A stretch of 64,000 nt of DNA from Owenia fusiformis (lineage: Eukaryota > Annelida > Polychaeta > Sabellida > Oweniidae), in NCBI GenBank assembly GCA_903813345.2, contig CAIIXF020000010.1:4639169-4703168 (forward strand), read 5' to 3'. The position numbers and the translations under genes are program-made. Below, one piece after another: positions 1-12,000 of this stretch (position 1 is its first letter; each line of letters opens with the position of its first letter). Under the pieces are notes generated by a model. The model saw nothing but the letters and a program-made list of their open reading frames with translations. It made no database searches and had not been told where the DNA came from.

Positions 1-985
1 GAAGAATTCTCATTATAGAGGTGTTCACATGCAATGGATATGTTTACATTATAGAGAGATGTTCATAGAAAGGCCTTTACATTCTTCAAGAGACTGGTTC
101 ATAAAGGAGAGGTGTTCATATTCTTCAGATGTGTTTATATCAGAGAGGTGTTTATATAAAGAGATACAGTTCTAATTCAAACATCTACCACCTGATACTA
201 TGCATTATATAAACAACATTCAATGTGATACAGAAAAATATATTTAAAGAGCTAATTGCGTAAATAAGGAGGATAAGGTCAATTAGTATAATCACATTAT
301 AGTTTCCACATTTCAAAAATATGAATCATCTCAAATTTATTTTCTTGAACTGATGTATCCTTACACCTAACCAAATCCTCTGACCCTTGAAAGTAGTTTT
401 GATTATCTCAAAGATAAAATAGTTTCATGTACCAAAACTTTGGTGTTTTATCCACAAATGACTGTACAGAAAAACACATCAGTCTAGTCAAACATTTCAA
501 TCATAAGATGAATGTAAGTGACTTAAATCAGTAAAATATAAAACTGAATAATAAGGTTTTAATTATAAATATACATAAATGCTTAAATAAATCAAGGGCT
601 TCAATAATATAAGCTTGAAAATAAAGAATGGTTAATTAAGATGTAAATTTTCTGGTTGGATATGTTGTATTATGATTCATCAGATCTCATCAATCATCTA
701 CCATAATGCACCATGTGTTACTTCTCATTTACAAACGGTTATTGTACAATCTAACTTATTTAAGGTCATTATAACCTGAAATATATTTCCCATTAGTATA
801 TAGAATGGAATTCATATGTTTCTATTGATTCTTAGCATGATTTAATGTATATGTTTTTTTCTAATACAAAAATATTTCAGATAATTTTAAAGTACCTTTT
901 CAATTTAATTTTTATATAGGATCAAATGGAGAAATGCCACACCGCCTTTTGATAAAAATGCACATTTTGGGTTCCCCTGGCCATG
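1..985. other. AT-rich intergenic or intronic DNA
   Basis: No coding signal is seen. The first 170 bases repeat the theme 'gaggtgttcat/ttatagag', a degenerate short repeat that recurs near 14.05-14.16 kb and 62.29-62.43 kb. If the sacsin-like exon at 4.1 kb belongs to a gene running leftward, this stretch lies in its intron. Confidence 0.5.
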
Positions 986-3250
986 CCATATCGCTGTTCA
1001 AGAGCCAAAGTGTTCTATTTCAAAAAACATGACTTTTGGGAAATCAAGTTTTAAAGTTTGATACTTAATAACTTTTTTTGTATGAAACCCAGCTTTTTGA
1101 TGTTTCTACAACTGATTTATATTAATATGATCTCTGATATTTCAAAAAATGGGAATTATTTGATTAGTTTAAGTATGTTTTTAAAAACATGACAAGTGGA
1201 GATAGAACAATTTGAGTCATTTTTTTTTAGAAAAGCTGACTTAGGACAAATGTGATAGAACAATTACACAATTTGAACAATTTGGTTTTTATATTTATTT
1301 ATTTTTATTTTATGACACCATAATTTGGTTCGGACAATGTAAAATTACAATCTAAAATACAAAATAAAAGATATCATTTTATATATAAAATATCATTATC
1401 ATGGACATCATCAATTACATCAGCAACTTGTCATTTTTATTGCTCCGTTATATTATCTCACTAAATTAACATTATGTCTTCTTGTTGTTGTCATTTTATG
1501 TTCTAAGTTACAAATCTCTGTTTGGTACATTCATTTCTATTAAATCACTAATTTTTCTACACTTTCTTTGCAGCCTCTTTTGTCTTTTACTTTTTTTGTT
1601 TTCTCTGCTACTCCCTCGTTTGCTGTAAAGTTCCTTGGAAGCGATTGTCCATCCCAAGCTGTCTGCTCATTTCCTTTCATTTGTGCTTGAGTTTTCATTG
1701 TTTTTCTTTTTCCTACTTTTACATTATCAATAATTTCGTTCACACAGTTATGTCTTACAAGTAAAGTTTTTTTAAATTAAGTAAATTACAATTTTTTGTT
1801 GTTTTCACTTTATGTCCTAAGTTAAAGATCTCTTTTGGTACGTTACATATTTGGTAAGTTATGATAGATGACAAGTAAGTTATGATTAGAATGACAAAGC
1901 ATCAAAACATATGTGATCGACCAGGCGTCCGTCCGTTGGTCCGTCCGTCAACATTGGCCGCACAAATCAAAACTGCTATTCAAATTGAGTCATAACCACA
2001 TTCATTTTATGCATATCCATAATGCCTATTTGACCTATCATCGCTATTTCCCAAATTCGCCCGGTTTCCGAGAAATTGCTGAATTTGACGTCAAAAAGTC
2101 AATTTTTTGTAAATACTAGACACTTTGTTGAAGAAGAACTTTCAAATAACTTGTAGTAGTTGCTTTATATGCAGCTTATGTCCTCTGAAGATTTTAAAGC
2201 TCTTGGAATTACAGTTTTTGGTGTTTACTCTATAAAACTTTGACAAAAAGTAGGACTTAGTCATTTTCAGGAAACTTTCTCATGTATAAAGTCAATGGCA
2301 GGTTTTGTGATTGACAAGTTTCTCAAAGTTTGCCTTATACTTGATCATTTCTTGCAATGAATTACATTATTACTAGATTTAAGCATTCCCTACATATTGC
2401 TTAATATATGTCAGCATCAAATTTTTACCGTTTTTTGAGATATTTGACGTCAAAAAACAGTAAAAATAAGTTATTTTTCAACTTGCTTCAATTTGACCAA
2501 ATTCTTTTTTGAAAATCATCTACAAGTTGCCAGGTGTTCAAATCTGACATTAGTTTTAGGATTTGACCTTTACTTGACCTTCAGTGACCTTCGAAAGGTC
2601 AAAATTGGATGTAAATTTTGGTCAGCTTAATCACAAAAGACCTCACTGAGCTCTGACTAAGTAAAATTTTCAAGGTCAAAGGTCATCAAACTAGGGTCAC
2701 ACAACTGTGCTATCTAAGTTTCTCAAAGTTCGAGACTACAAATCCAAATCAATATTTTGGTTTGAAAGTCAGGATATACATTCCTCTGAAGGTTCCAAAC
2801 TGTGTGAGCACAGGACCGTGAGTCCTTTCATTATAAAAAATTAAGTAAATTACAAGTTAATTCTTCTTGTAGATGTCATTCTATGTTTTAAAATCAAAAT
2901 CTCTGTGTGGTACGTTCAGTTCTGTTAAATCACTCATCTTTCTACACTCTCTTTTTTAATTTTGTTTGTTTTCTACTCCCCCTTTTGCTGGATGAGATAG
3001 AACAAATCAACTTTTACAGTTCTCTGAGATCTTGACATAGGATAATTTAATTCATTTTGGATAACTGTTTTTCCAGACATAGAACAATTGAATATTTCCC
3101 CAAAATACTGAAAATCACATGCTTACAGCTATATTTCACACTTGAGACCATGCTAGATGGAAAGAGCATCGTCAAATTAGGGGGAATCCACATTTATCTC
3201 ATTTTGGCCAAAAAGTGACATAGAACACTTTGGCTCTTGAACAGCGATAT
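986..3250. mobile_element. DNA-transposon-like element with ~33-bp terminal inverted repeats
   Basis: The left end (986-1021) reads atatcgctgttcaagagcca and the right end (3216-3250) is its reverse complement. The outer flanks fit a TA target duplication (ccaTA|TCGCTG and CAGCGA|TAtacc). No transposase frame is visible. Inside are three diverged copies of a roughly 90-base segment (about 1470-1560, 1775-1850 and 2842-2925), with another repeat at 1890-2830 lying between the second and third. The ends are clear; the superfamily (Tc1/mariner-like from the TA) is inference. Confidence 0.6.
1890..2835. repeat. Interspersed repeat with 'ccgtccgtccgt' head and aaggtca-rich body
   Basis: The segment opens with a short (cgtc)n run at 1925-1950. 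It carries 'gaccttcagtgaccttcgaaaggtcaa'-type motifs at 2570-2690 and ends in an abrupt return to the host element. The 2460-2600 part matches the roughly 130-bp units that are tandemly repeated at 43.8-44.3 kb, so both belong to one family. No protein is encoded. Confidence 0.45.
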
Positions 3251-4061
3251 ACCAATAAATTTAAAGTTTAAAGATTTTAATAAGTACACATATTTACCCT
3301 CATTTGTTCATTGGTCTATAATGACAGGCGTGTTTACAAAAAAAAGTTTCAAATCACACCTGTTGAAAAGTGATAATGACGACCAAACGCGATTACACAA
3401 GAGGAAAACATGTACTCTAATGAACTTAACATTTGATTGGTTGTACTTTTTCAAAAATGACAATAAAATTCTAATTTTGCTTGGAAAGATTGCTATCCAC
3501 AACCTATGACATCATCAATCTTGCAATAATGTTGAGTTCAGTGAAATTTTTGCAAATTAAAAATTCTATGTCAATACATAATCCATGAAAAATATTTTGT
3601 TTTTCTTTGATGCATTAGTTTACAACTTTCCCCAAAATTGATATTAATAAGAAGAGTTCATTCTCAACAGATCGTAAGATTTATGTATGATAATTAACCT
3701 AATGTTAGGAGGGAGATCAAAGCCACACAAACGTCAAATACAAAAATGTTTAATAATCTAAATTTATTGCTAGGCATGATGGTATTTATCAGAGGTTTGT
3801 TCGACATTGTGAAAAGCTTTAAATACAATTTAACTTAAGTAAAGAGTGAATAGACAAACTTTAGCCACCCTATCCTAGATGTCATTTAGTTCTAAATACA
3901 TGTATGTACATGCAAATTATCAATTTTTAAGACAAGTCCAAATATGATTTTGAGCCTGGGATCAAATGGTGAGTAAAACAGCTCAAATAATGAGTATAAC
4001 ATATCAAAAATAGAAAATGTAACATATCAAAAGGTGTGATTTTTTCATACATTTAGTGTAC

Positions 4062-4163
4062 CTTTAGTATCTGTCCATCATCTGGGTACTGGTCTAGGAT
4101 CTTCCTAAGTTGGATGATCAGTGTGGGAAGTATGATCCCAGTGTTGAACTCATCTTCCTCCAT
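4062..4163 (-). CDS. Sacsin-like protein, first coding exon (partial gene)
   Basis: On the minus strand, a splice acceptor (atttccag) is followed two bases later by an ATG, 34 codons, and a phase-0 donor (AAG|gtacac). The peptide holds the stretch ILPTLIIQLRKILDQYPDDG followed by QILK. In sacsin and the many sacsin-like proteins of marine invertebrates, the N-terminal HSP90-type ATP-binding fold begins with a closely similar 'PPL..LK.IL..YPDGGQILKELIQNADDA' sequence. The exon stops exactly before the ELIQNADDA ATP-binding helix, which would be the next exon. I find no such exon in the remaining 4 kb to the left edge, so the gene either leaves the window through a long intron or this exon is an orphan. 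The family predicts a chaperone-like cytosolic protein, but the copy's activity is unknown. Confidence 0.62.
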
Positions 4164-4691
4164 TTCTGGAAATATACATTTCATATTTAATCCTACTCAT
4201 AGGTTATATCATAGATATTAATGTTTTTGTATTTCTCTTTAAATGATCTCTTAAAGTGTGCCCCTGACCCGGCTACGTATAGCACAGAGTTTATACTGGC
4301 GGATTAGACTAGTTCATTTTTTATATGTGTGTGAGAGCTTTCTCTTATTTGCGTTTTTTCGTTTAGTACGGTTTTGTTATAATTGCCGAGGTCATATAAC
4401 CGGGATAAAACCATGATTATCGTTGACTGCCCACACACAAAACATACGTTGAGTGAACAGTGTTATTACAAACAACAGGCTTTAGAATACAAAGCGTAGT
4501 GTGATAATAAGCTGCACACTACCACTGCTGCATGTACATATTACTAATTTACTAGGGCTCCCAAAGAGTGGATAGGGAGGTTGTGTTTGTAACTTTTAAA
4601 TTTTACATATCAAAATTGTCATTTTACATGTCATAATTTGTTGGTTTCATTCGTTTAGCCAATCAAAACATTGTAAAACAATAAATTGTCT

Positions 4692-4903
4692 ACAAAGTTG
4701 TTGATTTTCTTTCTCAGAGATATTTATTTTTATTTTTGACGTTTCGTAGGTAAACTTTTTTATTTTTGACGTTTCGTAGGATGTCCATCCTAAAGAAGTA
4801 GGATGGACATCCTACGAAACGTCAAAAATAAAAATAAATATCTCTGAGAAAGAAAATCAACAACTTTGTACATTACTACCAGAGAGATGAACATTCATAG
4901 AAG
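4692..4903. repeat. Near-perfect foldback flanked by 13-bp direct repeats
   Basis: Positions 4691-4790 and 4800-4870 are inverted copies around the centre aggatgtccatcctaaagaa. The left arm carries an extra 30-base duplication (4751-4780). The insert is flanked by identical 13-base repeats (caataaattgtct) at 4679-4691 and 4904-4916, which look like a target-site duplication. The length suggests a target-primed or retroposition event rather than a cut-and-paste DNA transposon. Confidence 0.6.
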
Positions 4904-5390
4904 CAATAAATTGTCTGTTACGTACAATCAATTTTGTTCAGTTTTGATTAGTTGTCAGAATAAAGTTACGTTCATCTGAATCCATGTATCAAAACAAAAA
5001 TCCTATTTTCACTTCAAAATACTTCAGTGAGATGAAGGCTCGGAATTGTCACATGCAATAACTTATTGTCGTATTCGTTATTTTATCTTCTCGATAGTAG
5101 CATTTAGTCGCACATTTGATGCCAGGTCACCTTGTCGCGTACCTCTTGGGGAACCCCACATTTATGTGTGTACTCATGGAAGTAAATTCCCCGGTGTAGC
5201 CGAGAGCCACAAACTTTTCAACAGGTTCGAAATGACCAATTTCTCTCATATATACTCTAAATATTTTATTATTTAGCACCTACAAAGTATTGCTAATAAC
5301 CATATGTAATTTCAATAAGGAAACTTATCTGGCTACATATAAATTCAATATCAACACTAGCTGTTCTCTCAACACGTCCTGGCTTACCTT

Positions 5391-5455
5391 GTGGTGACAA
5401 ACCCTGGATTTTCGCTATTTATAGTTTATCAACACCTGGACGCATGCGCATTTTA
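5391..5455 (-). promoter_or_regulatory. Candidate promoter and non-coding first exon upstream of the sacsin-like exon
   Basis: Read on the minus strand there is a TATAAAA box (about 5452-5446), directly followed by tgcgcatgcgt, which resembles an NRF-1 site. About 50 bases on is a good splice donor (CACAAG|gtaagc at about 5391). This would give a short untranslated exon that could splice to the acceptor at 4166. It is the only CpG-containing, TATA-bearing patch near that exon. All of this is inference from motifs. Confidence 0.25.
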
Positions 5456-5647
5456 TACTTTATCGGGCACTTTAAGGCATGTACTTACCTATGAAAGTAC
5501 AAAACTATGAATACATGTATTTTTAAACAGAAACCAAAATCATGGATCATTAATTCTCAAAATAGTAAAATGTCAACAGTGGGTGAAACCCCAACTTTGG
5601 TATGTACAGGAAACCAGGCAATGTTTCTGTTTGAAAATACATGTGTT

Positions 5648-6702
5648 ATATGTCATTCTGATACTCATCACATCTTTCAGTTTTGCAAGACAGGGGGGGA
5701 TCGCTATGAATCTTATATGTCATCCTGATATTCATCACATCTTTCAGTTTTGCAAGACAGGGGGGGATCGCTATGAATCTTATATGTCATCCTGATATTA
5801 ATCACATCTTTCAGTTTTGCAAGACAGGGGGGGATCGCTATGAATCTTATATGTCATCCTGATATTTATCACATCTTTCAGTTTTGCAAGACAGGGGGGG
5901 ATCGTTATGAATCTTATTTGTCATCCTGATATTCATCACATCTTTCAGTTTTGCAAGACAGGGGGGGATCGCTATGAATCTTATATGTCATCCTGATATT
6001 CATCACATCTTTCAGTTTTGCAAGACAGGGGGGGATCGCTATGAATCTTATATGTCATCCTGATATTCATCACATCTTTCAGTTTTGCAAGACAGGGGGG
6101 GATCGCTATGAATCTTATATGTCATCCTGATATTCATCACATCTTTCAGTTTTGCAAGACAGGGGGGGATCGCTATGAATCTTATATGTCATCCTGAAAT
6201 TCATCACATCTTTCAGTTTTGCAAGACAGGGGGGGATCGCTATGAATCTTATATGTCATCCTGATATTCATCACATCTTTCAGTTTTGCAAGACAGGGGG
6301 GGATCGCTATGAATCTTATATGTCATCCTGATATTTATCACATCTTTCAGTTTTGCAAGACAGGGGGGGGGGATCGCTATGAATCATCTTATATGTCATC
6401 CTGATATTAATCACATCTTTCAGTTTTGCAAGACAGGGGGGGGATCGCTATGAATCTTATATGTCATCCTGATATTTATCACATCTTTCAGTTTTGCAAG
6501 ACAGGGGGGGATTGTTATGAATCTTATTTGTCATCCTGATATTTATCACATCTTTCAGTTTTGCAAGACAGGGGGGGATCGCTATGAATCTTATATGTCA
6601 TCCTGATATTTATCACATCTTTCAGTTTTGCAAGACAGGGGGGGATCGCTATGAGTCTTATAATATGTCATTCTGATACTCATCCCATCTTTCAGTTTTG
6701 CA
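5648..6702. repeat. 67-bp minisatellite, about 15.7 copies
   Basis: The unit reads roughly gatattcatcacatctttc + agttttgcaagacag + a run of 7-9 G + atcgctatgaatcttatatgtcatcct. Copies differ by a few substitutions (ttcatc, ttaatc or tttatc) and by the length of the G run. The period of 67 is not a multiple of three, so the frames that open across it are artefacts. The two edge units (5648- and 6660-) are the most diverged, as expected for an array homogenised by unequal exchange. Confidence 0.95.
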
Positions 6703-6734
6703 TGTAGCACTGAGAGGGTGAGAGGTGAGACATG

Positions 6735-6822
6735 GTTTATCACAATGATGTGTTATATTAGAACCTGTCTGAATGATAACACTGTGTGGTCTGAACACAT
6801 CATCTACATTGTGATAAAGCAT
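6735..6822. repeat. Short hairpin
   Basis: tggtttatcacaatgatgtg at 6733 pairs with cacatcatctacattgtgat at 6797 with few mismatches and a loop of about 45 bases. It lies between the minisatellite and the MITE that follows. Confidence 0.5.
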
Positions 6823-6866
6823 CACAGCTTCGAACCTTTCCTTCATCATAGGCCCTTATCATCATA

Positions 6867-7052
6867 CACTGGCAGATCTGCCCCCCAGGATGGGCCTAGA
6901 AAAAAAATTGGGCCTTGTTGGGCCTTCTTTATTAAATTATCAAGAACATGGGCCTTAAATTTTCAAAATTTGGGCCCAATTTTTGATTTTAAGGGCCAAA
7001 ATTTCTCAAACTTGAAATGTTGGCCCCCTTGATAGTTTTCAGATCCGCCATG
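6867..7052. mobile_element. 186-bp MITE with 5-bp target duplication (TCATA)
   Basis: The termini are CACTGGCAGATCTG on the left and the reverse complement of CATGGCGGATCTG on the right (11 of 13-14 matching). Identical TCATA flanks lie at 6862-6866 and 7053-7057. The body is made of repeated 'gggcc' words and encodes nothing. One of several elements here with CA...TG ends and 5-bp duplications. Confidence 0.6.
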
Positions 7053-7057
7053 TCATA

Positions 7058-8770
7058 CCCATTCCAATAATTTGATGTTGTGTCATGTAATCTCAGGGTA
7101 GCTCCAGCATAACTGAAATCTTTTTTGGTAATTAGAAAAATCAATTTTGTAAGTCTGGTATTAATTTGGGAAGAGGGTCTAGTACTAGAAATTAGCCCCC
7201 TTACCAATCATAACGATATTTGACTAACTAGTCTTACCAATTTAATGCTCTAATCTAAATAAAAAAGAAAATCAGAAGTACATCCATTCTCAATATCTGT
7301 CTTAGGAAAAATAAATCCGATTACATCATATATACCTATTGATTCCATTATCTCATGAATTTCATCCATCCTTTGCTGGTGTGTGAAAAATGAATAAGTC
7401 TCGAGATAATTGTTTAAAAGTTATTTTATATCTCTTCATATAGATATCCGTTTACTTAATTGTTAAACACTATTAAACTCATTGATGATTCATCGAAACT
7501 AGTTGCATTCACTCTATCCAGGGCATATTGTATTTGCTGGTTAGATCTGTGGTTTATGACGCCATATGATCACAACATTAATATTCCTTTATTCGAATGA
7601 TCATATGATCAAATGTTGCAATTAAACTGGATATGCCAGATGTACGAGGGAGGTTCAAACTATTTGTATGCATTGTACTAGTTTGAGTGGTTTTCATGTA
7701 TGTTCTCATAATTTGCAATTCATCCATTTGTTGACTTGAGTAATCCTTTGAAGTAAATAAAACAAGCAATGTATATTTCATATATGCATGATTTCATTTT
7801 CTTTTTTAATGATCAGGTTTTGAACATCTTGTAAAATATATATCTAAAGGTCCATCATATGAATCATTGTTTTACACTGAGGCGTATCACATCACTCTAT
7901 TTTACTTTTACCTCTTTTGCCTCAGTCTGATAGCAAAAAGCCTCACTTTAAAAATGTTGTGGAGCATCATTACGAGTACAGTATATGTGGTCTGCTTCAA
8001 AGATGACAAAATCAGTTTTACTGTTTAATCACTCCTTAATCATCTCAACATCCTCCTAAGCAGGTATCCAGAATCCGTACCTCCTTCTTCCCCCAGCTAT
8101 AGCCAATTTGGAAGCGCCCGATTACACTGAATCACATGATCTAAATATGCGCAATGACTTATACATGATTTCTGTCGCAGTGTTGCGGCAGCCAATCAGA
8201 TAGCGAGTTCTTAATCGGGGAAATGCTAACTGCTTATCACAGGGGGTAAAAAGAAAGAATATATTCTGGATTTTGAAGCCCTGTGATCGGAGGATGTAAT
8301 CTCAATAACTTTCATGTTTTTTAATAAACTTTCATATTCATTTATCTTGTGTGCTAACCACTGAGACTGTGAGAAACGTTTTCAACAACCTGTATAAAGA
8401 GCATGTATTGAGTTTTAAATATGCACATGATGCCAGACAGTTACCTAATAATGATAAATAGAATTAATGAGATCTATAAATTAGTATAACTGTTTTCCCT
8501 AATTACATATTCTATAGCTACCACTTTTGATGTCACTAACTAAATATATTGCTGAAAAAATTTGCTTATAATGATCAAAATATCATGTTTTTGTGATACA
8601 AAATAGTAGTTGCTGGTCTTGTCTACAATGATAACAGTAAAAAAATATGTCTTTGCTGTTTCATAGAAATTACTCTCACTTAGACTATAAAGATAATTAC
8701 AAAGTGCACATTTCTGCAATGGTGTTATGGTAACCTGGCTCTAGATATCACTAAGGTTACGCTTATAACA
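7058..8770. other. Non-coding stretch
   Basis: AT-rich sequence with no splice-flanked open frame I could support. A slightly GC-richer patch at 8044-8290 has no frame longer than noise. Confidence 0.5.
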
Positions 8771-8799
8771 AACTTATTCTCAAATATTGAATGAACCAA

Positions 8800-9063
8800 T
8801 TTTATTTAACAGTTAAACCAAGACCACAGAGTGATGCTTTAGTCACAGGAAGGAATGTGGGAAACATGGTCATGAGAGACCCTAATTATGAACATATATA
8901 TTCAAATGCACAAGCTAGAAAATCTGAATTAACCAGTCCCCTTATTAAACAGGCCTACGAGGAATCTGAGGGATCCTATCTGCTGATACAGTTTCATGAA
9001 CAGATGCCTGAAATTATGGTCAGTCCGTCATCTGTGGAAAAGAGGGGGAAACCCCCAAAATGA
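8800..9063 (+). CDS. Probable terminal coding exon of an unrecognised gene
   Basis: A good acceptor (ttttatttaacag, ending 8809) opens onto 84 codons ending in TGA at 9061-9063. The composition is richer in G+C than its surroundings, and the peptide is polar and protein-like (contains MRDPNYEHIYSNAQARKSEL and, later, YLLIQFHEQMPEI). The reading phase at the acceptor would be 1 (x|TT AAA CCA). The ATG at 8791 lies upstream of the acceptor and is unlikely to be the real start. I do not recognise the family and found no convincing partner exon upstream, so this may be the last exon of a gene with long introns or a remnant. Confidence 0.4.
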   Translation, partial: FYLTVKPRPQSDALVTGRNVGNMVMRDPNYEHIYSNAQARKSELTSPLIKQAYEESEGSYLLIQFHEQMPEIMVSPSSVEKRGKPPK

Positions 9064-12000
9064 AGCTATCCTCATGTAAAGATGCACCCTTTTCTATTGA
9101 ACAATGACTGACACACCCTACTTTATCATTGCTGCTGATTGGTCAATGACATATTTTAATTGGTAGCTAATGGAAACAAAATGACAGATTCAAAATTTTG
9201 CAAAAACACTTCAAATAATATAATGTTAATTTACTGAATATTTTGCAATATATTATAGCTTATTATTTTACATGAAGATAAAGAAAGATGTAAGCAATAT
9301 GTTTATACCGATTGAAACATCACATCCATGTGTGATCTTAAGAAACTAGATGGTCAACTTTCGTCTCAAATGAAGGTGGAAGGTAAAACAAACTAAATAG
9401 TGCCAGGACTTCAAATATCCCTAACTTATTCAGCTTGAATATCATCTTCACACACACTGACTTCACTTTGCTCTGATTAGTGAGAAGTGGATCTGTAACA
9501 TGTGAAGATGATGGACATATTCTATGGATTTTACTATTTTGGCCCATATTCAAATATTCATACACATATCAGTCTCATAATTAAACCCAGCAAATTACAA
9601 GTACATCAACATAAACACCATTTTTAAAAAAGGTCAGTTTCATATTTCTAATTTGAAGGTTTTGGGCTTTTTTCTTTTTCACTCCTCTTTTCAATGTAAA
9701 TAATGACCTTGACCTTGATGACATTTGTCAGTAATGGATGATAATTAATAGCAACTTATCAGACAAAACACCAAGTAACAGCTTGTATAATTGATGAAAT
9801 TTATTTCAGATACCTGAAGATGACTGAATCTGCAACATGTAAGAATACCTGTATATGTTACATGTACTCAGCTTATGGTAAGTTGAAAACCAGAGATGAT
9901 TATCAAAATGCGAGCAGAATCGAATGAAAATACTGTCCCAACTGTCCGATCTTGACTCGGAATCTTGCCTTTGGAAACCAACTTTCATAAACCATAATGG
10001 CAAAAGATGATTTCAATTTGCTACTTGATTTTAGAATAGGAAGCCTTTCAATGAAATAACCCAATTCTTTGAAGAAATTGTCTTTATATTTCAATCTCCA
10101 GCACTTTCCTTAAAAGAGAACCTTAACAAATTATGTTTATGGAAAGCTTTTGCGCACAACACTAAACAAAGTTCTCTTCGTCTGTGATTTGAATTTTTAG
10201 AAAAATAGATTTAATCTAAGCATAGTGAATGTTAATGATAATAGATAGACTCATCAAATTGACTGTTGAAAGATGGAAGTATGTTTTTAAGTTAAGTAAG
10301 TTGTTTTGTTTGAGACCAAGATAGGAATCCTATCAAATTCCATTCCGTTCATGCCAGCCATATCTTGTCTGCCATATCTGAGGAGTGAAGATTTTGTCTT
10401 TTTCAGATACTGAACCAACATCAGTGTCTCCCGTGCAGTAGTTGGGTTTCAAACATTTTAAGCCAGACCTATAATGCACCCATCTAACTCACCTTCGTGA
10501 AACTAGGATTGGCCTCAAATCTTAATACAAAGACTATAAGAGTAAATATCCTGTTACTTTTTGCTTAAAATATTTTATTCATTTATTCATTCAGTTTGTG
10601 GTACAATCAGATGTTTTCATCAATTCATGCTGAAAGTCTTGTACTGCACTTAACCTAAAGAATCAAGATTTTGATAAAAATGTCAAGTTGAAAAAAGTCA
10701 GGTTGACTCCCCTGAAAGGCCCATCTATCATTTGTGGTGTTAAGTGCTTCTACATTTATTTCCTCAGGGAGAATGATACAAGAAAACACCTGAAACCTTA
10801 AGTCAAAATAAACAGAAACAAAGATATGAGTATCTTCTGAAAAGTTAAAAAGTTAACTTGTAACCTCAAATAGAATTAAGGACTCTAAGTAGGTTCAAGC
10901 AAGTTCATTTAAAAGCAGTGTTCCATATAAAAGATCGGTAAATATAAGGAAAAAAGAATTCAAGCCCATAGAAAAATATAGAGTTAGATGGTTTCAAAAT
11001 AAGGAATATGATCGCAAAAATGTATACATGTAATATCCTATGCCCTCTCCCTTCCCTCCGGAATATTGCAACCATTTTAAGATTGTGATCTTCATTGCTC
11101 TGTGCTGTATGATTTACCAAAATGAAAGAGACTTTTAAAGGTCATTTCTATCAAATGACCTTTACTTGTACTTTGAAAAGCATAACTGAAACTACTGATT
11201 TAAAAAACGATATAAACCCATAATAACAATAGAAACATGATGTCATGAATGAATTGAGTTATTTTGACCTTAGGTGCCAGCATTTAGGCCCTTTGAATAC
11301 TGATAGTACAAAGTTCTTCCCAAGTTCCCACAAGCTATTTTCACATCAAATTTTTGATTACAATGATTCATTTGTATTTTATACACCTGTATATTGTCTT
11401 ATTGACCCATATCAAACTAAATTATTACCTTTCAATTGTTTAATAAGTTAAAAGTTTAATAATTAAAACATTTTTTGTGCCATAACTGTAAGGGATGACA
11501 TTGAATCTATTAAAATGAAAATGTATGATTCATTTGTAGATGATTTGAAAATCAATACTAAGTAATTACTATTTTCAAAAACTGAATTATTTTTTAAAAT
11601 TCAAACAGCCATATGTCAAACTGATAAGAAACATTCTAGTGGTAGATATCAAACAAACTTGAATCTTTTCATATATCACTTCACTTTTGACAGTTAACGT
11701 AAATGTTGTTAAGCCACCTTGTGTTTTGTTTATTGGTTATTTTAGATATTTAGATATAAGGTCTACTTCCCATAGAAAAGATCATGTTAGTTGAGTGAGT
11801 TAGTTGAATGAGTTAGAATGACCAATAAAAGACAGAAAACCAAGGATTTTAAATATGATTGTCTAACTTGTAAATATCAACAATGAATTATTATGATTTG
11901 TATTTTGAATACCTTGCTAAATTTGCTTTCCAACCATATACATTATAAAACCAATATTTTCCAAACTCAAAAAGTTTTACTTACCACTATGTCTGCATTT

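Noticed and set aside
5648-6702. Regular ~67-bp repeats as a CRISPR array
   Set aside because: The units abut with no unique spacers and the genome is eukaryotic; it is a minisatellite. The same applies to 14790-15292 and 39147-41035.
10414-10447. A short terminal exon reading TEPTSVSPVQ after tctttttcag
   Set aside because: Ten codons with no partner exon; a chance acceptor is as likely.
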